From NCBI GenBank assembly GCA_046154545.1, contig JBJXGC010000053.1:1-13742 (forward strand): DNA of 13,742 bases, in the 5' to 3' direction. The notes under the pieces were generated by a model that was not told the origin of the DNA, did no database searches, and worked only from the letters and a program-made list of their open reading frames with translations. The DNA comes from JBJXGC01 sp046154545 (GTDB taxonomy: Bacteria; Chloroflexota; Dehalococcoidia; Tepidiformales; Tepidiformaceae). A program made the position numbers and the translations under genes. Shown here one piece after another: positions 1-5,883 of this stretch (the stretch's first letter is position 1; each line of letters opens with the position of its first letter).

Positions 1-5
1 GGAGG
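1..5 (+). promoter_or_regulatory. Shine-Dalgarno of the first hydrolase gene
   Basis: GGAGG at the window edge, 6 nt before the ATG at 12. It supports that start and shows that this genome uses classical ribosome binding sites for some genes, in contrast to the leaderless starts elsewhere in the window. Confidence 0.8.
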
Positions 6-11
6 ATCGCT

Positions 12-872
12 ATGGCAACACTCTCCCGGCCCGATGGGGCGACCATCTACTACGAAGTCCACGGCAGTGGTTTCCCGCTGCTCCTGATCGCGCCCGGCGG
101 CGTCAGCAGCCAGGTCGAGTTCTGGGCACGCAGCCCCTTCAACCCGATCGCAGAGTTTGCGGACGAATTCCAGGTCATCGCCATGGACCAGCGCCATGCC
201 GGCCGGTCGCCCGCGCCCGCGGCCGGCTTCTCCTACGCTGATGCTGCCGCCGACCAGCTGGCCGTGCTCGACGCGGCAGGTGTCACCCGGGCGCACGTGA
301 TGGGCGGATGCATCGGCTGCGCCTACATCTGGAACCTGGTGGGCGCCGCCCCCGACCGGATCGTCGCGGCCGTCTCCCAGAACCCTGTGGGCCTGGATGA
401 GACGAACGCGATCGGGACGTTCTACGCCATGTTCTCCGAGACGATGCGCGTCGCCCGCGCCGGTGGGATGGATGCCGTGGTCAAAGCGGCGGTCGAGAAC
501 GGCCTCTTCGTCGCTGCCAATGCGGGTGGCCCGTTTTCGCAGCGGATCCACGACGACGAGGCCTTCCGGGCCGAGATCCTCGAGCGCACGGTCGAGAGCT
601 ACGTCGCCCAGATCGTCCGCTTTCGCGACGGCATGTGGCCGGCCGACGGGGGCCCCTTCTTCACGATCTCGGAAGAGGGGATGCGGACGTTCCCGGTGCC
701 GCAGCTCGTCCTCCCGGGCAGCGACCCCTTCCACCCGACCGGCATCGCCCACCGTATCTGCCGCGAAGCACCGGCCGCGCGCTGCCTCGACGTGGACTGG
801 GGTAAGCCGGAGAAGGTGCAGGAGACGGTCGCGGCGGTCCGCGCCTTCCTGAAGGAGCACACGCCGAAGTAG
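12..872 (+). CDS. alpha/beta-fold hydrolase with Cys in the nucleophile elbow
   Basis: A 286-residue single-domain cytosolic alpha/beta hydrolase with no signal peptide. The N-terminal strand pair (TIYYEVHGSG), the oxyanion segment (LLLIAPGG, about residues 24-31) and the MDQRHAGRS turn (about 58-66) are typical of PF00561/PF12697 proteins. The elbow reads GGCIG (98-102), placing Cys100 where most family members have Ser; a Cys nucleophile is known in dienelactone hydrolase. A candidate acid is Asp238 in LPGSDPFHP. No His is seen between the last strand and final helix (DVDWGKPEKVQET), where the catalytic His normally sits; His241 and His247 lie nearby. It may therefore be an atypical or inactive hydrolase. 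The start is fixed by GGAGG six bases upstream. Substrate unknown; it is followed by a toxin-antitoxin operon with no obvious functional link. Confidence 0.88.
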   Translation: MATLSRPDGATIYYEVHGSGFPLLLIAPGGVSSQVEFWARSPFNPIAEFADEFQVIAMDQRHAGRSPAPAAGFSYADAAADQLAVLDAAGVTRAHVMGGCIGCAYIWNLVGAAPDRIVAAVSQNPVGLDETNAIGTFYAMFSETMRVARAGGMDAVVKAAVENGLFVAANAGGPFSQRIHDDEAFRAEILERTVESYVAQIVRFRDGMWPADGGPFFTISEEGMRTFPVPQLVLPGSDPFHPTGIAHRICREAPAARCLDVDWGKPEKVQETVAAVRAFLKEHTPK

Positions 873-924
873 GGCGGTCCGCATAGTCGTCAGCCGGCGG
901 CGGCCTCTCGGCCGGGGGCTGACC

Positions 925-944
925 GGCATATGCTAGCATATGCC
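925..944. promoter_or_regulatory. perfect 20-bp palindrome, probable VapB1 operator
   Basis: GGCATATGCTAGCATATGCC is a perfect inverted repeat with no spacer, ending 2 nt before the vapB1 ATG. It contains -10-like hexamers (TAGCAT at 934-939), so a bound ribbon-helix-helix dimer pair would block the core promoter. RHH antitoxins usually autoregulate through such palindromes; that this one is the operator is inferred from position and symmetry. It leaves no room for a Shine-Dalgarno site, which suggests a leaderless mRNA. Confidence 0.75.
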
Positions 945-946
945 AT

Positions 947-1213
947 ATGAAACGCCGCACCAGCGTCCTCCTCGAACAGGAGCAGTACGACCGCCTGGAG
1001 CGCCTCGCCCGCCAGCGAGGAACGACGGTGAGCGAAGAGCTGCGAGAGGCGATCAGCCGTGCCCTCGCAGTCGAAGCGCCGGCCGAGGGGTTCGCCAGTC
1101 TCGTTGGCATGTTCTCGGGAGCGAGCAAACCGGCCAGCTGGATCGACTCCGACGAGTTCCGCGACGAACTCGCCCGGGCTGTCCGGCGGCTCCCGCAGCG
1201 GGGGGCGAAGTGA
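947..1213 (+). CDS. vapB: ribbon-helix-helix antitoxin, VapB/CopG type
   Basis: An 88-residue antitoxin. The N-terminal 45 residues (MKRRTSVLLEQEQYDRLERL, then RGTTVSEELREAI) form a ribbon-helix-helix DNA-binding unit of the Arc/MetJ/CopG superfamily. The C-terminal part (GMFSGASKPASWID, then DEFRDELARA) is the flexible toxin-wrapping tail typical of VapB partners of PIN toxins. Expected role: neutralise VapC1 by occupying its active site, and repress the operon through the palindrome that abuts the start codon. The ATG at 947 was chosen because it follows the operator directly and opens a complete RHH fold. Its stop overlaps the toxin start by 4 nt (GTGA), implying translational coupling. 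The N-terminus resembles the second antitoxin at 1679; the tails differ, as expected if each binds its own toxin. Confidence 0.87.
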   Translation: MKRRTSVLLEQEQYDRLERLARQRGTTVSEELREAISRALAVEAPAEGFASLVGMFSGASKPASWIDSDEFRDELARAVRRLPQRGAK

Positions 1214-1620
1214 TCCTTGCGGATGCCGCACCGGTGATCGCCTCGTTTAACGATGAAGACCCGGATCACCTCCGGTGTGCCGCCGTGTTGCTTGAGCCAG
1301 GCCAGTCTTTTGCGATCCCTTCCGTCGTCATCACGGAAGTCGTGTACTTCCTCGCCCGGGAGAGGAAGATCGCCGAGGAAGCTCGGTTCTTGCGCGTCCT
1401 TGGCAACGGCTCTCTGCCGGTCCTCGATCCGATCCTGGCCGACTATCTCCGCGCCGCCGCCCTCGTCGAGCAGTACGCGGACTTCCCCCTCGGCACGGTC
1501 GATGCGCTCATCGTTGCGATGGCCGAGCGCCTCAAAGTGACCACGATCCTGACCCTGGACCGGCGCCACTTCGGCGCCATCAGGCCCCTTCACTGCGAGT
1601 CGTTTACCCTCGTCCCATGA
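1210..1620 (+). CDS. vapC: VapC-type PIN-domain ribonuclease toxin 1
   Basis: A 136-residue PIN-domain toxin starting at the GTG that overlaps the antitoxin stop (GTGA, 1210-1213). The acidic residues of the Mg-dependent RNase site are present: Asp5 (ILADAAP), Glu43 (ITEVVYFL), Asp98 (GTVDALIVAMAE) and Asp117 (LTLDRRHF). VapC toxins cut tRNA or rRNA to stop translation; this one's target cannot be read from the sequence. Residues 81-136 differ from toxin 2 by a single substitution (Arg125 here, Lys there), whereas residues 1-80 are strongly diverged. An in-frame ATG at 940 would add 90 residues, but that extension only reads the antitoxin gene in another frame and is not believed. Confidence 0.9.
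   Translation: MILADAAPVIASFNDEDPDHLRCAAVLLEPGQSFAIPSVVITEVVYFLARERKIAEEARFLRVLGNGSLPVLDPILADYLRAAALVEQYADFPLGTVDALIVAMAERLKVTTILTLDRRHFGAIRPLHCESFTLVP
1449..1620 (+). repeat. vapC 3' module, copy 1 (172 bp)
   Basis: Matches 2235-2406 with 4 mismatches in 172 bp (positions 1470, 1578, 1583 and 1617). It encodes residues 81-136 of the PIN domain. The match stops sharply upstream, in the middle of the gene, and exactly at the stop codon downstream. Confidence 0.95.
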
Positions 1621-1666
1621 GGGCCGGATTGGGGACACGCCGGCGCCGCTTCCGGTAGGCGCGTGA

Positions 1667-1672
1667 TAAGAT
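1667..1672 (+). promoter_or_regulatory. -10-like hexamer for vapB2, leaderless start
   Basis: TAAGAT, 6 nt before the GTG at 1679. The spacing places the expected transcription start at or next to the start codon. No Shine-Dalgarno sequence and no palindrome like that of vapB1 is present, so the second operon is probably controlled differently. Confidence 0.5.
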
Positions 1673-1678
1673 CTGGAC

Positions 1679-1990
1679 GTGAAACGGCGGCTCTCCATCC
1701 TGGTCGATGAACGCGTCTACGAAGGCCTCGAACGCCGTGCCGAGGCGCGTGGTACGTCTGTGAGCGAGTTAATCCGCTGCGTCATCGACGATGACCTCGC
1801 GAAGCAGCCCATGGCACCTCCTGATGCCAACACGAACCCCAACCAGGGGCTGCTGGACCTGATGAAAGAGCTCGCGGCGCTTGACACCGGCACCCCGGAT
1901 CCGGGCATTCCCAGTGCTGGTGACCCGGATTTCAAACGCTGGTTGCGGGATTCGATGGTCGCCGATCGGCTCCAGCACCACCGGGGTTAG
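1679..1990 (+). CDS. vapB: ribbon-helix-helix antitoxin 2, VapB/CopG type
   Basis: A 103-residue protein starting at GTG. Residues 1-45 (MKRRLSILVDERVYEGLERR, then RGTSVSELIRCVID) form a ribbon-helix-helix domain related to antitoxin 1. A proline-rich linker (about 50-60) leads to a tail with helix-forming stretches (GLLDLMKELAALD; DFKRWLRDSMVADRL) likely to clamp the toxin. The stop lies 5 nt before the toxin ATG at 1996, so the two form an operon. Expected role: antidote and autorepressor. The start follows a -10-like TAAGAT by 6 nt with no ribosome binding site, suggesting a leaderless message. No ATG near the beginning competes with it. Confidence 0.85.
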   Translation: MKRRLSILVDERVYEGLERRAEARGTSVSELIRCVIDDDLAKQPMAPPDANTNPNQGLLDLMKELAALDTGTPDPGIPSAGDPDFKRWLRDSMVADRLQHHRG

Positions 1991-1995
1991 ACTCG

Positions 1996-2406
1996 ATGAT
2001 CCTCGGTGATTCAGGACCGGTGATCGCGCTGTTTGACCAGGGAGACCGCGAACATCGCAGCCTGCGGGAGTTCTTTGCACGCACTCGGGAAGATGTGCAG
2101 TTCCCTTCGCACATTGTCGCAGAAGTGGCCTACATGCTCTGGCGAAAGGCGGGCGCTGCCGCAGAGGTACGTTTCCTTATGAGTGTGGCTGCCGGCCGCG
2201 TAAGCCTCATCCACCCCGGGGCCGGCGATTACGACCGCGCCGCCGCCCTCGTCGAACAGTACGCGGACTTCCCCCTCGGCACGGTCGATGCGCTCATCGT
2301 TGCGATGGCCGAGCGCCTCAAAGTGACCACGATCCTGACCCTGGACCGGCGCCACTTCGGCGCGATCAAGCCCCTTCACTGCGAGTCGTTTACCCTCGTC
2401 CCGTGA
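1996..2406 (+). CDS. vapC: VapC-type PIN-domain ribonuclease toxin 2
   Basis: A 136-residue PIN toxin with the expected acidic site: Asp5 (MILGDSGPVI), Glu43 (HIVAEVAYML), Asp98 (GTVDALIVAMAE) and Asp117 (LTLDRRHF). It has the same length as toxin 1 and aligns without gaps. The first 80 residues differ widely, while the last 56 differ at one residue, a pattern of recent gene conversion or module exchange. The last 47 nt of this gene plus 4 nt beyond the stop are copied exactly at 2951-3001, next to the monophosphatase start. The ATG at 1996 lies 5 nt after the antitoxin stop. It is expected to cleave tRNA or rRNA when its antitoxin is degraded; target unknown. Confidence 0.9.
   Translation: MILGDSGPVIALFDQGDREHRSLREFFARTREDVQFPSHIVAEVAYMLWRKAGAAAEVRFLMSVAAGRVSLIHPGAGDYDRAAALVEQYADFPLGTVDALIVAMAERLKVTTILTLDRRHFGAIKPLHCESFTLVP
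2235..2406 (+). repeat. vapC 3' module, copy 2 (172 bp)
   Basis: Partner of the copy at 1449-1620, offset 786 bp. The third, shorter copy at 2951-3001 carries the bases specific to this one (gcgatcaag and a final cccgtga), so it derives from vapC2 rather than vapC1. Confidence 0.95.
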
Positions 2407-2410
2407 CCGC
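2360..2410 (+). repeat. 51-bp direct repeat, left copy (vapC2 end)
   Basis: Identical over 51 bp to 2951-3001. It covers the final 47 nt of vapC2 and 4 nt after the stop. The stop overlaps a GTG (GTGA), and in the right copy that same GTG is the start codon of the monophosphatase gene. Confidence 0.95.
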
Positions 2411-2460
2411 CCACCAACCTGGCGACGGCGTGGCGCCGGTCCGGCTGCGACTATCCACCG

Positions 2461-2466
2461 AAGGAG
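2461..2466 (+). promoter_or_regulatory. Shine-Dalgarno deciding the cupin TTG start
   Basis: AAGGAG, 6 nt upstream of TTG at 2473. Such a strong site at ideal spacing favours this rare start codon over the later ATG codons in the frame. Confidence 0.75.
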
Positions 2467-2472
2467 CGTCCG

Positions 2473-2946
2473 TTGAGCGAGAGCCTCTGGGTCCCCAAGG
2501 AAGCTGGCATCCGCTTCGAAGACGGCGCCGATCGCGTCCGCATCCTTGTGTTCGGTAAGCATACTGGCGGAGCCTACTCACTGATGGAGTGGATCGTCGG
2601 CGCTAAGGCGGGCGTTCCGGCTGAGGAACCTCCAGCCTTCGGTCCGCACGTCCACCGCGAATCTGAGGAGACGTTCCTTGTCCGCAGCGGCAGCATCGAG
2701 TTTCTCCTGGGCAACGACGTTCGAACCCTTCGGACCGGGGACTTCGTCCGGGTCCCCCCCGGCGTTCGCCATGGATACGCGAACACCTCCGGCCACGACG
2801 CAGACCTGCTGGTCGGCTTCCTGCCGGGAGGCATGGAGGAACTGTTTCTGAAGTACCGCACGGACACCGAGTTCCCGCTGGATCAAGCGGGATTCATTGT
2901 TGAAGCCGGGGAGCAGTTCGCTTCCGAGTTCGAGTCCGGCGCGTAG
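2473..2946 (+). CDS. cupin-domain protein
   Basis: A 157-residue single-domain cupin. Motif 1 is at about 57-72 (FGPHVHRESEETFLVRSG: His59, His61, Glu65 or 66), and motif 2 at 89-104 (GDFVRVPPGVRHGYAN) fits G-x5-P-x-G-x2-H-x3-N exactly, with His100 as the fourth metal ligand. A metal-binding, possibly dioxygenase-like or sugar/small-molecule-binding role is expected, as in quercetin-dioxygenase-like cupins; the substrate is unknown. The protein is soluble, without a signal peptide. The TTG start is set by AAGGAG 6 nt upstream. The gene lies between 51-bp direct repeats derived from the vapC2 3' end, so it appears to have been inserted between vapC2 and the monophosphatase gene. Confidence 0.88.
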   Translation: MSESLWVPKEAGIRFEDGADRVRILVFGKHTGGAYSLMEWIVGAKAGVPAEEPPAFGPHVHRESEETFLVRSGSIEFLLGNDVRTLRTGDFVRVPPGVRHGYANTSGHDADLLVGFLPGGMEELFLKYRTDTEFPLDQAGFIVEAGEQFASEFESGA

Positions 2947-2950
2947 CGCC

Positions 2951-3001
2951 GCGCGATCAAGCCCCTTCACTGCGAGTCGTTTACCCTCGTCCCGTGACCG
3001 C
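2951..3001 (+). repeat. 51-bp direct repeat, right copy (vapC2 end duplicate)
   Basis: Exact copy of 2360-2410, beginning 4 nt after the cupin stop. It contains the last 47 nt of vapC2 including its stop, and the GTG of GTGA (2994-2996) opens the monophosphatase reading frame. Identity ends at 3002. A further 5-nt match (GCGCC, 2946-2950) could extend it leftwards if a 6-nt gap is allowed, but that may be chance. Confidence 0.93.
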
Positions 3002-3788
3002 TACGCCCGGTGAACTTCTCGCCCTCGCCTCCGCTATCGCCCGTGAGGCGGGCGCCCTCCTCGCGCTGCGCGCCGGTCAGGTGCGGACCAACGTCCAGAG
3101 CAAGTCGACGGCTACCGACATGGTTAGCGAAGTCGATCACGAATCGGAGGCGCTGATCATCGAGCGCATCCTCGCCGCCCGCCCCGGCGACGGCATCCTC
3201 GGCGAAGAGGGCGGGGAACGCGCCGGCACCTCGGGCGTCCGCTGGGTGGTGGACCCGCTCGATGGCACGACGAACTTCCTCTACGGGCTCCCCGCCTATG
3301 CGGTCTCCATCGCCGTCGAGTCAGATGGCGTGGTGGTGGCCGGGGCCGTCTTCGATGCCGCCCACGGCCAGCTTTTCAGCGCGAGTCTCGGCGGCGGCGC
3401 CTTCCTGGACGGCCAGCTCATCCGCGTCTCGCTCGAGGTGGACCTGGCGAAGGCCCTGACGGGGACCGGCTTCGGCTATGTAGCCGAACAGCGGCGCGAA
3501 CAGGGCCGCGTCGTCGCCCAGGTCGTCCCCCAGGTGCGGGACATCCGCCGCGGCGGGTCGGCCGCGCTCGACCTCTGCTCGGTCGCCTGCGGCCGCCTGG
3601 ATGCGTACTACGAACTCGGCCTCGGCCCCTGGGACTTCGCCGCCGGCGGCCTCATCGTCCGGGAAGCTGGCGGCGAGACGCTGCTCTACAGCGAAGACGG
3701 GCATATCCGGCTGGTCGTGGCGGCCCCACCGGCGCTCATGGCGCCCCTGCGGGCGGCCCTGCGCGAGGCGGGCACGCAGGGAGCCTGA
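2994..3788 (+). CDS. inositol monophosphatase family protein (SuhB/IMPase-like)
   Basis: A 264-residue enzyme of the Mg-dependent, Li-sensitive phosphatase superfamily (PF00459), which hydrolyses inositol-1-phosphate or related sugar, nucleotide or histidinol phosphates. Signature motifs: EVDHESE (46-52), GEEGG (70-74), motif A WVVDPLDGTTNFLYG (84-98) with metal ligands Asp87 and Asp90, RRGGSAALDLC (185-195), and motif B GPWDFAAGG (211-219) with Asp214. Full length for the family. The GTG start lies inside the duplicated vapC2 tail, and a conserved-looking N-terminus (GELLALASAIAREAGALL) begins at once. In the inferred ancestral order this gene overlapped vapC2 by 4 nt. The exact substrate cannot be fixed; suhB, impA or hisN-type roles are all possible. 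Confidence 0.92.
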   Translation: MTATPGELLALASAIAREAGALLALRAGQVRTNVQSKSTATDMVSEVDHESEALIIERILAARPGDGILGEEGGERAGTSGVRWVVDPLDGTTNFLYGLPAYAVSIAVESDGVVVAGAVFDAAHGQLFSASLGGGAFLDGQLIRVSLEVDLAKALTGTGFGYVAEQRREQGRVVAQVVPQVRDIRRGGSAALDLCSVACGRLDAYYELGLGPWDFAAGGLIVREAGGETLLYSEDGHIRLVVAAPPALMAPLRAALREAGTQGA

Positions 3789-3803
3789 ATGGGGTACCGT
3801 CAT

Positions 3804-3836
3804 TGGAACTCCAGCGGCCGTGACGGCGGCGGCTAC
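3804..3836 (-). repeat. solitary REP-like hairpin element
   Basis: Read on the minus strand it begins GTAGCC, then a 7-bp stem (GCCGCCG / CGGCCGC with one mismatch) around a TCA loop, then CTGGAGTTCC. This is the architecture of the REP elements around the transposase at 12440-12928, about 8.3 kb away. It lies in the 62-bp gap between the convergent monophosphatase and membrane-protein genes, a usual site for REPs, and may act as a bidirectional transcription end. Confidence 0.72.
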
Positions 3837-3850
3837 AGGCGGGCGCGCCG

Positions 3851-4318
3851 CTAAAACGGCTTGAAGACGGCCAGCCAGGCCATCAGCGGCACGCTCAGGA
3901 CGAGCAGCGTCGCGAAGACGACGGGGACACGGTCGTTGAGGATCGCGAGGAGTTCCGGCGTTTGCTCACCTTTCTTGGCGGCGATGAGCGAGGCAAGGCG
4001 GGCCCGCCGCAGCCCGAACCCGAGCAGCGGCAGGCAGATGAACCAGAAGAAGATGAAACAGAGGCTGAGCGCGGCGAGCCAGCCGTCACGGACGAAGTTG
4101 TAGCCTTCGGCCGTCCCCCAGAAGAAGCCGGTGATGCCCGTGCTCATGGCGCCGGGGAGGAGGATGCGCGTCTCGCTGTTCGCCGCCTCGACGAGACAGT
4201 GCATCTGGTAGCGGACATCCTTCGCCGCCCAGGCGCGGAGGATGTTCGGATAGGTGGCGCCGAGCCCGGCCCCCATCCATATCATCGCCAGCACGTGTAC
4301 CAGGCGCCAACCGTCCAT
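3851..4318 (-). CDS. four-helix integral membrane protein, DUF2269-like
   Basis: A 155-residue hydrophobic protein with four predicted membrane helices, at about residues 5-23 (LVHVLAMIWMGAGLGA), 50-70 (ILLPGAMSTGITGFFWG), 77-100 (WLAALSLCFIFFWFICLPLL) and 129-151 (VVFATLLVLSVPLMAWLAVF). The layout and the His in helix 1 resemble small predicted membrane proteins of the DUF2269/CopD-like group; this is a family-level resemblance, not a function. ATG at 4318 was preferred over the adjacent TTG at 4321 because a -10-like GATACT ends 7 nt upstream, fitting a leaderless start. It converges with the monophosphatase gene. Function unknown. Confidence 0.78.
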   Translation of the reverse strand: MDGWRLVHVLAMIWMGAGLGATYPNILRAWAAKDVRYQMHCLVEAANSETRILLPGAMSTGITGFFWGTAEGYNFVRDGWLAALSLCFIFFWFICLPLLGFGLRRARLASLIAAKKGEQTPELLAILNDRVPVVFATLLVLSVPLMAWLAVFKPF

Positions 4319-4325
4319 CAAGGCC

Positions 4326-4331
4326 AGTATC
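4326..4331 (-). promoter_or_regulatory. -10-like hexamer of the membrane-protein gene
   Basis: GATACT on the minus strand, 7 nt before the ATG at 4318, with no Shine-Dalgarno between. It matches the spacing seen at other probable leaderless genes in this window. Confidence 0.4.
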
Positions 4332-4380
4332 GGTGAGGGTTGGCTTAAACGCCGTACGACCGGCGCGGGCTGGGGTTAAA

Positions 4381-4405
4381 CGCCAAGACGCAAAGGCCGC
4401 CAAGA
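4381..4405 (+). repeat. short CGCCAAGA-type repeat tract
   Basis: Tandem-like units CGCCAAGA / CGCAAAGG / CCGCCAAGA lie in the 217-bp gap between the membrane-protein and CoA-transferase genes. Similar units (CGCCAAGATCGCCAAGG) occur inverted at 4541-4560, inside the CoA-transferase 3' end. The rest of the gap (4319-4535) shows no gene, only a short TTAAACGCC direct repeat (about 4345 and 4376). Confidence 0.55.
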
Positions 4406-4535
4406 ATCTCGAGTGCAGGGTCCCCCGTGCGACTCGTCGTTGGTCCCGCTCCATTGGTGCCGCACCGCGCCGCGCTCGCGAAACGCGGTGATCCCCGGCC
4501 GGCGCTAACTTGACGAGCCCCCACGTAGGCTGGAC

Positions 4536-5813
4536 TCATGACCCTTGGCGATCTTGGCGATTCAGGTCGAAGCCAAGCATCCGTAGCACCTCGTCCGTGT
4601 GCTGGCCGAGGGCGGGCGCGGCCGAGCGGATGGCCGTCGGCGTCCGGTCCATGCGGATGGGCGAGCCGAAGGTCTTGTAGGGGCCGAGGGCCGGGTGGTC
4701 CAGCTCGATGATGTATCCGTTCTCGAGGAGCTGGGGGTCGCGGAAGACGTCGGGCGGGAAGTTGAGGGGCGCGCATGGGACGCCCGCGGCCCGCAGCGCG
4801 GCCACCCACTCGGCCGTCGTCCGTCCGCGGAAGAGGTCCTCGGCCTGGCGGAGCAGGATCGTGAGCCGGTCGTAGGCCTCGGCCGTCCCGAGTTCGAACC
4901 CGGGCTCCGTCCGCGGGTCGCTCAACCCCGTGACCGTCCGGAAGCGGGCGTTGAGGGTGGGACTCAGACAGCCTACCGAGACGAAGCCGTCTTTCGTGCG
5001 GTAGTGACGAAAGTAGATATTGGCGTAGCCGCCGCGCAGGTAGTGGCCCTCCCAGATAGCGCGTTGCTCTTCGAAACTGGCGCCGACCTCGCGCGCCGCG
5101 GCGATGGCCGCGAAGTAGGACTCATCGACCGGCGGGTCCGTGGCCGCGAACCAGCTCACGAGCTGGTTCGCCATCGTCACCGCCGTGCTGAGCAGCGAGG
5201 TTTCGACGCGCTGGCCCTCGCCCGTCTTCTCCCGGTGGCGGAGGGCGGCGATGACGGCCGCGAGCGAGAGAAAGCCGGTGCCGAAGTCGTTGTAAGCCGG
5301 GCGGATGTTGACCGGCGCGTCCCCGACCGTCCTGGCGGCGATCGGCGTCACGCCGGAGAGGCCCTGGACGATCACGTCGTAGCCGGGGTCGCCGCCAAGG
5401 GGGCCGCGTTTGCCCACCGGCACGTGTTCGAGGTAGACCACCTGGGGGTTGATCGCCGCGAAATCGGCGTAGGTGAGCTCGTAGCGAGGCGGGTCGGCCG
5501 GTTTCATCGACATCAGGACGATATCGGCCCAGGCGGCGAGACGTTCGATGACCGGCCGGGAGGCCGCGGCGGTCACATCGAGGCAGAGGCTGCGCTTCCC
5601 CCGGTTGAGGATGGCGAAACCTTTGCTTTCGCCGGGGAAGATCGGCTCCATCGTGTGGCGGATAGCGTCGCCGGCCGGTGGCTCGACCTTTATCACGTCG
5701 GCGCCCATGTCGGCGAGCAGGAGCCCGCACATCGGGATGGCCATCGCCTGGGCGAACTCGACCACCCGGACGCCTGCGAGCGCGCCCGGGAGTACGTCCC
5801 CTTCTTCAGTCAC
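4536..5813 (-). CDS. class III (CaiB/BaiF) CoA-transferase
   Basis: A 425-residue cytosolic CoA-transferase of PF02515. The N-terminus GVRVVEFAQAMAIPMCGLLL (14-33), LADMGADVIKVEPPAGD (33-49) and LNRGKRSLCLDV (69-80) are family hallmarks. Asp146 in GGDPGYDVIVQGLSG matches the catalytic Asp that forms the acyl-anhydride in formyl-CoA transferase. The C-terminal APLNFPPDVFRDPQL and HPALGPYKTFGSPIRM segments complete the fold. It moves CoA between carboxylic acids; the acid is not identifiable. The GTG at 5813 puts the start a few residues before the conserved core; a longer reading beyond it is out of character and overlaps the divergent SDR gene. The last residues (NRQDRQGS) are encoded by a short repeat, possibly a later extension. 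Confidence 0.9.
   Translation of the reverse strand: MTEEGDVLPGALAGVRVVEFAQAMAIPMCGLLLADMGADVIKVEPPAGDAIRHTMEPIFPGESKGFAILNRGKRSLCLDVTAAASRPVIERLAAWADIVLMSMKPADPPRYELTYADFAAINPQVVYLEHVPVGKRGPLGGDPGYDVIVQGLSGVTPIAARTVGDAPVNIRPAYNDFGTGFLSLAAVIAALRHREKTGEGQRVETSLLSTAVTMANQLVSWFAATDPPVDESYFAAIAAAREVGASFEEQRAIWEGHYLRGGYANIYFRHYRTKDGFVSVGCLSPTLNARFRTVTGLSDPRTEPGFELGTAEAYDRLTILLRQAEDLFRGRTTAEWVAALRAAGVPCAPLNFPPDVFRDPQLLENGYIIELDHPALGPYKTFGSPIRMDRTPTAIRSAAPALGQHTDEVLRMLGFDLNRQDRQGS
4541..4560 (-). repeat. CGCCAAGA-type repeat within CoA-transferase 3' end
   Basis: On the minus strand it reads TCGCCAAGATCGCCAAGGGT, two units of the repeat seen in direct orientation at 4381-4405. It encodes RQDRQG, just before the stop codon. 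Confidence 0.5.
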
Positions 5814-5833
5814 GCTCGCGTCCCATCGGCGCG

Positions 5834-5839
5834 ATTCTA
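5834..5839 (-). promoter_or_regulatory. -10-like hexamer, CoA-transferase promoter
   Basis: TAGAAT on the minus strand, 20 nt before the GTG at 5813. It lies in the 70-bp divergent spacer (5814-5883) shared with the SDR gene, which must also hold that gene's promoter. No clear -35 partner was found. Confidence 0.4.
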
Positions 5840-5883
5840 CAGGCCACGTTGCAACGGCCGAGCGGGCGTATGAAGATGCGCCG

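Noticed and set aside
940..1620. In-frame ATG at 940 giving a 226-residue extended VapC1
   Set aside because: The added 90 residues are the antitoxin gene read in another frame; the GTG at 1210 overlaps the antitoxin stop and begins exactly at the PIN domain.
4101..4120. GTAGCCTTCGGCCGTCCC as a further REP copy
   Set aside because: It lies in the coding sequence of the membrane protein and lacks the inverted stem and the TGG-TTCC tail.
4599..5873. Long plus-strand open frame opposite the CoA-transferase gene
   Set aside because: Same reason: the opposite strand carries a well-conserved enzyme, and this frame shows no domain.
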